Below are positions 7,201 through 13,554 of a DNA stretch of 64,000 bases, piece after piece; within the stretch, counting starts at the first letter, position 1, and each line of letters starts with the position of its first letter. The stretch lies in assembly GCF_031458255.1 (NCBI RefSeq), contig NZ_JAVDYC010000001.1:9224501-9288500 (forward strand), read 5' to 3'. Under the pieces are notes generated by a model that saw nothing but the letters and a program-made list of their open reading frames with translations, was not told the origin of the DNA and made no database searches. A program made the translations under genes and the position numbers. Source of the stretch: Catenuloplanes niger. GTDB lineage: Bacteria; Actinomycetota; Actinomycetes; Mycobacteriales; Micromonosporaceae.

Positions 7201-9053
7201 CCCATCAGCAGCTCGCGGACCTTGTCCTCGGACAGCTGGAAGCGCAGCAACGGCGTGACGTAGACCGGGACGCCGTCACACAGCTCCGCGCGCAGGCCCG
7301 CGTCGCCGAAACGCCCCGGCAGTTCCGCCGCGACGTCCAGGGCCGACGCCAACCTTTCCCTGACGAACTGGGCGCGGGACACGACGTCGGTCAAGGCGTC
7401 ATGGATCGCGGGATGATCGCAGATCGCTCCCAGCTCCATCGCGTTCACGGTGCGGTCCCAGCGGGTCGACCGGGCGGCGTCATGGACCCCGGGCACCGTC
7501 AGGTCCGAGCCGACCCCCAGGTGATCGACGATGACCGGCGGCATGCGCCGGGGATCGGCCGCCATCGACCCGCCCAGCCAGAGGACGGCCGCCAAGAGGC
7601 GGCTGGTCTCGGTGAAATCTCGGTATCCGAGCCGGCCGACGAGCCTGGGATCGTCCGGCTCGGCGCCCGCGCAGCGGGCGAGCACCTTCAGCAGTGTGGC
7701 ACGCTCACCCGGCTTCAGGCGATCGCCCGCCAGCGGCGCAAGCGCTGCCGCCAACTGGTCGCAGGCATGGGTGGCCGCAGGCTCGTCCCACAGTGCCGCG
7801 CGGCCACCGAGCCAACGATGCACCAGCCACATCGCGAGCGCGTTGCGCAGCTCCTCGTGGCCGCGCTTGGCCAGACCTTCGGCCCGTCGGCACACATGTT
7901 CGTGCACCTGGTGGGTGATCTCCAGGTCGTACCGCACGGTCTCGGCGTAGGTGCGATGAAACGCGGTGGGCTCGACCTCGGCGGCGAGACGGATGCCTGC
8001 GCTGTAGGCCACCTCGCGCAGGAAGGGTGCCGCCACCACCATAGCGACCTCCACCGACGTGAACGTGGTGGTGTCCGGTAGGCACTGTTCAGCGCAGGCG
8101 AGAACCCGGACGGGCACCTCGTAGGGTGCCCACGGATCGTCGAACCCCACCACCGACGCGAAATGCGCGTGTGCGTCGAGCCAGGTCACGGCGGCCGCTT
8201 CGACGGCCCGTACGACGAGGTCCCGAGCCTGTTCACGCACCTCGGGCCGGCACGTCACCCGATTCCACAGGGTGCTGGACGCGACGGCGGTACGCCACTG
8301 CTCACTGACCCGCTCGCCCTCGCAGATCACGACGGTGCCCGGCGGCCTGTTGCCCGGCCCACCACGCCGGGTCATGGCCATTCTCGGTGTCTGCGGACCG
8401 TCCTCCTCCGGAAGGCCGGTCGTCGCGAGCCGCCGCACCACCCGATCGAACACCTCGTCGACCGTCCGAGCGGGATTTCTGCGGCCGAGCACGTCCGCGA
8501 GTGCCTGGGTGAAGTGGCTACCGGTGTCCGTGTAACCACTGAACTGCCCGGCCGCACAGCTGCTGACGAGTGCGAAGTCACCGCTCGCCGGTAGCGGCAG
8601 CTCGTCCCGCGGCGGTACGACCAACCCGGCCGCATCCTCCCGGCACGCGTCCACGCAGAAGACGACCATCTTGGCTCGGCAGTATTCGATGCCGGGCGGC
8701 ATGATCGGCACGAGACTGCCCGGATCGAGAGATCCGTCGCGATGAGCGATGGGATCCTGCGGTACCAGATAGCTCTTGCCATCGATCACCACGCCGTGAC
8801 CGGAGAAGTACAGCAACAGGATGCCGCCGTCGGCTACCTGGTCGCAGGCCTCCAGGATGGCGCCCCGGATCCGGTTCCGGCTCGGCACCGCCTCCGAGGC
8901 GTCACCGGCACCGCAGTGGCGGATCGTGTAGCCGGACGACGCGAGGGCCTCACTCATCCGCGCTACGTCCGCCGCGACGACGTGGGGGATGGCCGGGAAC
9001 AGATCACGATCACACGACGGCACGCCGATCAGGACCGCCAGCCGGTCTGTCAA
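4215..9053 (-). CDS. caspase-family protease fused to Hsp90-like ATPase and repeated winged-helix-like units
   Basis: A 1612-residue multidomain protein. Residues 1 to about 215 are a caspase (C14) fold with the catalytic histidine in LLYFSGHGV (near 81) and cysteine in VDACRED (near 132). A helical region of about 380 residues follows and may contain a degenerate HD-like fold. Residues about 610-900 are a GHKL/Hsp90-type ATPase: IRELYQNALDACRYR (the conserved N of the N-box), CTDNGVGMDRETLEKTFANAG (G1) and SQFGVGVFSYFM (G2). The C-terminal third repeats a winged-helix-like unit ending in similar motifs (RFDRFAALGY, RLRRFAPLGL, RLRPYANLIGF). The TTG start at 9053 has GGAGG six bases upstream. 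The family resembles caspase- or effector-linked wHTH-Hsp90 proteins known from surveys of bacterial conflict systems. Likely role: an ATP-switched sensor that releases the protease on infection or stress. The 3' half is less GC-rich than its neighbours, suggesting acquisition. Confidence 0.85.
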   Translation of the reverse strand: MTDRLAVLIGVPSCDRDLFPAIPHVVAADVARMSEALASSGYTIRHCGAGDASEAVPSRNRIRGAILEACDQVADGGILLLYFSGHGVVIDGKSYLVPQDPIAHRDGSLDPGSLVPIMPPGIEYCRAKMVVFCVDACREDAAGLVVPPRDELPLPASGDFALVSSCAAGQFSGYTDTGSHFTQALADVLGRRNPARTVDEVFDRVVRRLATTGLPEEDGPQTPRMAMTRRGGPGNRPPGTVVICEGERVSEQWRTAVASSTLWNRVTCRPEVREQARDLVVRAVEAAAVTWLDAHAHFASVVGFDDPWAPYEVPVRVLACAEQCLPDTTTFTSVEVAMVVAAPFLREVAYSAGIRLAAEVEPTAFHRTYAETVRYDLEITHQVHEHVCRRAEGLAKRGHEELRNALAMWLVHRWLGGRAALWDEPAATHACDQLAAALAPLAGDRLKPGERATLLKVLARCAGAEPDDPRLVGRLGYRDFTETSRLLAAVLWLGGSMAADPRRMPPVIVDHLGVGSDLTVPGVHDAARSTRWDRTVNAMELGAICDHPAIHDALTDVVSRAQFVRERLASALDVAAELPGRFGDAGLRAELCDGVPVYVTPLLRFQLSEDKVRELLMGRQLYGEPELAIRELYQNALDACRYRSVRRTFLRSTNHRPGEWQGLIEFSQGRTPEGRDYIECTDNGVGMDRETLEKTFANAGERFIYRAAFRQEQADWQELTPPLRLVPNSQFGVGVFSYFMLAEEIEIFTRPVTRDDLPMPTGFRVSIASSGSLFRITETTDAGPGGTRVRLYLTGEDDVSVLRTMRDLLRVAEFRVDVEHDGIGRDTWHPDELHHTDSGLQPLKVGDDFWWVPGEGCLAADGIATGEKRYGFLVNLREARQPQFTVDRKSLRRWDREWVAERVRSALPELMNWPGLTLSWLWEVAKRTPDVANDIFQRLRQDGRELPVEGAVGHGVLAPLSRVGCLPLDAQLLSGELFRYGGDDWLVRWRLGVWRDHIQLPRWWQASPPERTDGLPVVDPFEAEVIEALYEGMPIRGRDAPLPAELLAVAAAVEQAPAARLARLRRFAIVGMDLRAARDLPHIDRALSKEDLALLPAVAAWARPGEPPREAVGGPLAAVSQAMRAPLRTVIDRAGRLVPAGWVAPRVGSETLHDYVFAAGDVRLFHESGFPYAPTIGATVSPSHVAALATALNQPVNEILQRFDRFAALGYHVEARDAYPEDVTATELETLRDVFTAGRELTPFDMFFLAGRRSCTVRKLREDLSRLADSGLIRLPEVDPVPDQVPTSDQIDAMRQAAQGQYNVWSGGYRKPDESRVFVSLINRLPALDDHRFADELAIMRPLLEIICAGRRMTPPEMVSVAYRYEYSLADTVDFLAKVLPGSDVLSGLSANLRGSSIRLKRYDERLALLGSQYGMVLEGRPIDWCLDAHNLVQAALAGRQTVPEIIDRIAPFGEFGAPVPHLDDAERAAMLAIPVTPHDSEMLVQRDGHGDEVPITEFWPFDLVRIAGRYGWTVQHADTRLRRFAPLGLTLHFDTDDCADQLVHWQDLLALTTYLDGQPPTLSGPVTDDHLAAAADAVGEPTVRIRERLRPYANLIGFTVPDIASEETPDA

Positions 9054-9227
9054 AGGAGGCCTCCGCAGCGCGACCGTCTCAAAAGGTGACCAACAGCATA
9101 CGTATTGCTATTGGATTCGGAGCCGGAATCACTCGGCCGGACGGCCAGCATTTCCTGGTGTGCCGTCCGAGTGTCGCTACGTCCGGCTTCCGTGGCGGAC
9201 GCCGTCGTACCGCGGGATCGCCGGTGG

Positions 9228-9824
9228 TCAGATCTTCAGCACCGCGCGGAGTGCGGTGAGGGTGTCGCCGATGATGTCGGCGAGGGGGCGGTCGTCGTCG
9301 CGGTCGAGCCATTCGTCGACGGAGACGAAGAGCAGCGTGGTGCAGATTTCGGCGAGCAGCGCGGCGGTGGTGGAGGGGAGGCCACGGGCCAGGAGGCCGG
9401 TGCGGACCGCTTCCCGGAGGGCGGCGTGTTTGTGCAGCTCGCGTTCGCGGAGGCCGTCGTCGGTGCGGATGATGGCGCGCAGCGCGCGGAGGTGTTCGCG
9501 CTTGGGCTCGAAGCGTTCGGTGGCGACCGCGCGCAGGCCGTCGAGGATCAGCGTCAGCGGGGCGGCGTCCGGTGGTGCCGTGGTCAGCAGGCGTTCGGCG
9601 GCCTCGGCGGCCTGGTCCTCGGCGAACAGCACCTCGCGCTTGTCGGCGAAGTGGCGGAAGAACGTGCGGGTGGTCAGGCCGGCCCGCGCGGTGATCTCGG
9701 GCACGGTCGTCGCGGCGAAGCCCTGCTCGGCGAAGAGTTCGAGCGCCGCCTGCTCCAGCCGTTGCCGTGCGTCCGGTTCCCATCGTCCCACGCCTCCGAT
9801 CCTAGTGATGACATGACGTGTCAT
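9228..9824 (-). CDS. TetR-family transcriptional regulator
   Basis: A protein of up to 198 residues. The helix-turn-helix is near residues 25-70 (ALELFAEQGFAATTVPEITA, then AGLTTRTFFRHFADKREVLF), and a helical ligand-binding domain follows. It is divergent from the dehydrogenase gene at 9874, and the 49-bp gap holds two copies of the same 19-bp palindrome, so it is the likely repressor of that gene and of itself. The ATG at 9824 lies exactly inside one operator copy. A GTG at 9791, next to a GGAGG, is an alternative start that would free the operator from coding sequence but has poor spacing. Confidence 0.88.
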   Translation of the reverse strand: MTRHVITRIGGVGRWEPDARQRLEQAALELFAEQGFAATTVPEITARAGLTTRTFFRHFADKREVLFAEDQAAEAAERLLTTAPPDAAPLTLILDGLRAVATERFEPKREHLRALRAIIRTDDGLRERELHKHAALREAVRTGLLARGLPSTTAALLAEICTTLLFVSVDEWLDRDDDRPLADIIGDTLTALRAVLKI

Positions 9825-9856
9825 CGCGCGCTACCTTGATGACACGTCATGTCATC
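9807..9856. promoter_or_regulatory. two facing 19-bp TetR operators
   Basis: GATGACATGACGTGTCATC at 9807-9825 and GATGACACGTCATGTCATC at 9838-9856 are reverse complements of each other. Each is a near-palindrome with half-sites GATGACA / TGTCATC. One overlaps the TetR start codon and the other lies 18 bp upstream of the dehydrogenase start, ideal for repressing both divergent genes. Confidence 0.85.
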
Positions 9857-9873
9857 AAGGAACGGAGACGCGC

Positions 9874-10962
9874 GTGGAGACCTGGATCCTGGGCGGGACC
9901 GGCCGCAGCGGCCGGGCGATCGCGGCCGAACTGCCGGCTCGCGGAATCACGCCGGTGCTGGTCGGCCGGGACGCGGCACGCCTCGAGCGGGCCGCCGAGC
10001 GGGTCGGCGGTGGCGCCCGCACGGTGGTCGCCGGCACGGTCGAGGCGGCGATCGCGCAGATCCGGCGGCAGCGGCCGGCCGTGGTGGTGAGCACGGTCGG
10101 GCCGTTCCGCGCGACTGCGGTGCCGATCGCGCGGGCCTGCCTGTCGGCCGGCGCGCACTACGTCGACCTGGCGAACGAGGTGGCGTCGCTCTCCGCGGTG
10201 CTGGACCTCGACGACACGGCGACGGCGGCCGGGCGGACCGTGGTGACCGGTGCCGGCTTCGGCGTGACCGCGACCGAGAGCGTGGTGGTCGCGCTGTGCG
10301 CGGGGCGTCCCGTGCCGGCCGAGGTGCGCGTGCACATGATCCCGTCGCTGGCGATCGAGGCCGGCGCGGTCGGTGCGGCGCTGGCCGCCACGATGCTCGA
10401 CGGGCTGCCGGGCGTCGGTGGCGGGCGCCGGTTCCAGGGGCGCAGGTTCCGGGGCGGGCGGCTGGCACCCGCGCGGCTCGGCGGCGACGCCACCCGGCTC
10501 ACGCTGCCGGACGGGACCGTGGTGCGCACCGTGAGCGTGCCGCTCGGCGAGCTGGTCGCGGCGCAGCGGGCCAGCGGGGCGCCGGACGTGACCGCCGCGT
10601 CCAGCGAGATGGCGGCGCTGCGGCACGTCCTGCCGGTGGCGTCCGTGCTGCTGGAGTCCGCGGCGCTGCGCCGGTTCGCGGTCCGGCGGCTGGCCCGCGT
10701 GCGGTTCCCGGACCGGCCGCGGCCGCGCGCGCACTCGTGGGGCTACGCGCGGGTGCGCTGGGCGGACGGCACCGTACGGGAGGGCTGGTTGCGGGTGGGT
10801 GAGGCGCAGGGATACACCGGTGCGATCCCGGCCGAGGTGGCGCGGCGGCTGCTGGCGGGCGAGGGGCGGCCGGGCGCCCACACCCCGGCGGCGCTGTTCG
10901 GCCCGTCGCTGGCGGAGTCGTGCGGCGGGGAGTATCTGCTCCCGGCCGGCGCCGAACGGTAG
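9874..10962 (+). CDS. NAD(P)-binding saccharopine-dehydrogenase-like protein
   Basis: A 362-residue protein. The N-terminal Rossmann fold has the motif ILGGTGRSGRAIAAEL (residues 5-20) and a second-strand arginine (LVGRDAARLERA) that suggests NADP preference. VVSTVGPFRATAVPIARACL and GAHYVDLANEV are typical of saccharopine-dehydrogenase-like proteins and trans-acting enoyl reductases, which act on lipid or polyketide intermediates rather than lysine. The GTG start at 9874 has GGAG nine bases upstream. It is controlled by the divergent TetR repressor. The real substrate is unknown. Confidence 0.8.
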   Translation: METWILGGTGRSGRAIAAELPARGITPVLVGRDAARLERAAERVGGGARTVVAGTVEAAIAQIRRQRPAVVVSTVGPFRATAVPIARACLSAGAHYVDLANEVASLSAVLDLDDTATAAGRTVVTGAGFGVTATESVVVALCAGRPVPAEVRVHMIPSLAIEAGAVGAALAATMLDGLPGVGGGRRFQGRRFRGGRLAPARLGGDATRLTLPDGTVVRTVSVPLGELVAAQRASGAPDVTAASSEMAALRHVLPVASVLLESAALRRFAVRRLARVRFPDRPRPRAHSWGYARVRWADGTVREGWLRVGEAQGYTGAIPAEVARRLLAGEGRPGAHTPAALFGPSLAESCGGEYLLPAGAER

Positions 10963-11108
10963 GCCCGGCTCGGGACCCGCCGCGCCGAGTCACAGTGGAC
11001 GCGCGCGGATCCCGGTTCCCCGCATGGCATTCATCATATCGACTTGTATCTATATCTATGGCACCCTGTGGAGATCGCGGTGGGTAACCGTTCTCATGCT
11101 AGGGAGTG

Positions 11109-11543
11109 ATGATGTTCGAGCGACTGTCCGTACCCGTTACGACATTGTTTCGGGTCGTCGTCGGGCTGATCTTCGCGGTGCACGGTGCCGCTACCGTGTT
11201 GGGACTCTTCGGCGGCAGCCGCGGCACCGGCGAGGCCGTCGCGGCCGGCACCTGGCCCGGCTGGTACGCCGGGGTCATCCAGCTCGTCGCGGGCACGCTG
11301 GTCGTCGTCGGACTCGGCACCCGGGTCGCGGCGCTGCTCTGCTCCGGCTCGATGGCCTACGCCTACTTCGTGGTGCACCAGCCGGACGCGCTCGCACCGG
11401 TCGCGAACGGTGGCGAGTCCGCCGCGCTGTTCTGCTGGTCGTTCTTCCTGATCGCGGTGCTCGGCCCCGGGCCGTACTCGCTGGACGCGCTCCTCACCCG
11501 GCGCAGCCGGGAATCCGTACCGGCCCTGCAACCCGCCGCCTGA
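11109..11543 (+). CDS. DoxX-family membrane protein
   Basis: A protein of about 144 residues with four membrane helices: LFRVVVGLIFAVHGAATVL, WYAGVIQLVAGTLVVVGLG, VAALLCSGSMAYAYFVVHQ and AALFCWSFFLIAVLGPG. The pattern and the conserved RxxxGxxFxxHG segment fit the DoxX/YphA family, whose members often take part in thiol or redox homeostasis at the membrane. Three in-frame starts overlap (GTG 11106, ATG 11109, ATG 11112) just after AGGGAG at 11101-11106; the second or third ATG has the better spacing. The upstream 150 bp contains an unusually AT-rich stretch (11035-11065) where a promoter is likely. Confidence 0.85.
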   Translation: MMFERLSVPVTTLFRVVVGLIFAVHGAATVLGLFGGSRGTGEAVAAGTWPGWYAGVIQLVAGTLVVVGLGTRVAALLCSGSMAYAYFVVHQPDALAPVANGGESAALFCWSFFLIAVLGPGPYSLDALLTRRSRESVPALQPAA

Positions 11544-11559
11544 CTGATCGTTCGATCAG
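11544..11559. promoter_or_regulatory. palindrome CTGATCG-TT-CGATCAG after the DoxX gene
   Basis: A 16-bp palindrome begins right after the DoxX stop codon and lies 33 bp before the start of the secreted M6 protease. No run of T follows, so it is more likely an operator for the protease promoter than a rho-independent terminator. A related partial site (CCGATCGG) follows at about 11569. Confidence 0.4.
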
Positions 11560-11592
11560 GTAGAGGTCCGATCGGGTGGAAAGAGGAAGCGG

Positions 11593-13554
11593 ATGAGGCG
11601 TTCCCGGACGGCCGGTGCGATCGTCGCGGCCCTGGCCCTGTCACTGATCGTCGTGCCCGCCACCGCCGTCCGGGCCGCGCCCGCCGACCCGTTCCGGATC
11701 ATCGACCCGCCGCGCTGGGAGAACCCGGACCACATGACGTGGGACGACTACGTGCCGGTGCCGGGCGCGGACCGGCCGGCCACCGGCTCGGTCCGCAACT
11801 TCCGGATCGCGCTGGTCACGCTGGACTATCCGGACCAGCCGTTCGTGGTCACCCAGGCGCCGCACTCCACCGTCTTCGGCAACCCGCAGCCGAGCGCGGC
11901 CGGCGTCGCCCGCGCGGACGTGCCCGCGTTCTACCGTGACTTCCTCAACACGCCCGGCCCGCTCAACCACGGGCACACGCTGCACGAGTACTGGATGGAG
12001 GACTCGTACGGCCGGTACGGCGTGGACCTGACCGCGTTCGGGCCGTACGAGATGCCACATCCCGCCCACCAGTACGGGATCACGAACGACATGAACCCGG
12101 GCGCGTGCCCGGCCGGCGAGACCTGCAACCGCAACCTGCGCACGGACGGGCTGGGTGCGTGGCGCGCGGACGTGGGCGCCGTGGCCGACGGGTACGAGCT
12201 GGTCTTCATCCTCTCCGCCGGGCAGGACGAGTCGTCCACCTGGCAGGAGTTCGGCCAGATGCGGTTCGCCGGGCCGGCGGCGGTCACCGAGGACCTCGGG
12301 CCGCCCGATCCGGCGCTGCCGAACTCGGCCGCGACCCGCTACGTACCGTGGACGTCCTGGGCGTCCGCGGCCACGATCTGGCCGAACGCGGGCGGCGGAT
12401 CGTCGACCCAGGCGGAGAGCTCCGGCCAGGCCGTCTACGCCCACGAGCTGAGTCACCTGCTGAGCATCGGCGACAACTACAACAACCCGTACGGTACGCC
12501 GCTGCGGCGCGCCTACACGGGACCGTGGAGCATGATGTCCCGCGGCTCGTTCAACGGGCCCGGCGGCCCGCACACGCGCTGGCAGATCCCGCCGGTCAAC
12601 GGCGGCGCGATGGGTTCGCTGCACACGATCCGCGACAAGCTCAAGATCGAGCTGATCGGCGAGGACCAGGTGCTGCGGCTGTCCGGGGCGGAACTGGCCG
12701 CGTCCGGTCCGGTGGTCGCGCGGGTCACCGCCCGCGCCGTGGCCACGCCCGGCCTGAACGGGCTGCACATCGCGCTCGGCACCGACCGTTCGCCCGCCTG
12801 CTCGGTCGCCGCCGACGTGCTGTGCGACGGCGGTGGCTACGACAACTACACGGTCGAGGTGGTCGACCGGATGGGCGCGGACTCGTTCACGCCCGACCAC
12901 GGCGTCCTGATCAGCAAGACCAAGGACGAGGACCGGGCACCGTTCCAGTGGGTGGTCGACGCGCACCCGGAGGACATCGGCATGGTCGACTTCGTCCGGC
13001 CGGACGGCACCCCGCAGATGATCACGATGGGCGACTACCGGCAGCTCTCCGACGCCCTGTTCCACGCCGGTACGCGGTCCGGCTCCGCCTACGAGTACGT
13101 CGACGAGGCGAACCGGCTGCACTTCTACGTGCTCGACATCCAGCGGTCCGCCGGCCGCGTGCTGTCCTACACGGTGGCGGTCCGCTCGCTCGACGGGCCC
13201 GGCGCGTCGGCGCGTGGCGCGTCGCTCTCCCCGGGCCGGCAGACCACGCCCGCCACGTGCACCTTCACCCTGACCAACACCGGGCGGTACGTGCCGGGCG
13301 GCGCCCACCCCGAGGACGCGACCGCCTACCTCGGCGCCGACGTGTACCGGCTCTCCGCCTCGGTCGACGGCCGCGGCTGGCGCGCCGAACTGCCGAACGC
13401 GCTCGCGGTCGCCCGGTCCGGGGCCCGGACCACGGTCACGGTCGCGATCGACCCGGCGCGCGGCGCCGCCCGTACCGCCGAGGTGTTCCTGAACGCCACG
13501 TCCGAGAGCGACCCGGCCGTGACGGCCACCCAGCGCTGCCGGGTGCGCCGCTGA
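11593..13554 (+). CDS. secreted M6-family metalloprotease
   Basis: A 653-residue precursor with a Sec signal peptide (RRSRTAGAIVAALALSLIVV, cleavage near residue 29 after VRA). The zinc site is YAHELSHLLSIGDN near residue 286: HExxH plus an aspartate six residues on, as in immune-inhibitor-A-like (M6) peptidases. The segment AYTGPWSMMSRGSFNGPGG after it resembles the Met-turn region of this family. The C-terminal 130 residues look like a beta-sandwich. It is probably exported to degrade extracellular protein. RBS AAGAGGAAG precedes the ATG. It is convergent with the kinase gene, with no gap between the two stop codons. Confidence 0.85.
   Translation: MRRSRTAGAIVAALALSLIVVPATAVRAAPADPFRIIDPPRWENPDHMTWDDYVPVPGADRPATGSVRNFRIALVTLDYPDQPFVVTQAPHSTVFGNPQPSAAGVARADVPAFYRDFLNTPGPLNHGHTLHEYWMEDSYGRYGVDLTAFGPYEMPHPAHQYGITNDMNPGACPAGETCNRNLRTDGLGAWRADVGAVADGYELVFILSAGQDESSTWQEFGQMRFAGPAAVTEDLGPPDPALPNSAATRYVPWTSWASAATIWPNAGGGSSTQAESSGQAVYAHELSHLLSIGDNYNNPYGTPLRRAYTGPWSMMSRGSFNGPGGPHTRWQIPPVNGGAMGSLHTIRDKLKIELIGEDQVLRLSGAELAASGPVVARVTARAVATPGLNGLHIALGTDRSPACSVAADVLCDGGGYDNYTVEVVDRMGADSFTPDHGVLISKTKDEDRAPFQWVVDAHPEDIGMVDFVRPDGTPQMITMGDYRQLSDALFHAGTRSGSAYEYVDEANRLHFYVLDIQRSAGRVLSYTVAVRSLDGPGASARGASLSPGRQTTPATCTFTLTNTGRYVPGGAHPEDATAYLGADVYRLSASVDGRGWRAELPNALAVARSGARTTVTVAIDPARGAARTAEVFLNATSESDPAVTATQRCRVRR

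Noticed and set aside
11544-11559. Rho-independent terminator after the DoxX gene
   Set aside because: The stem is short and no T run follows; an operator is more likely.
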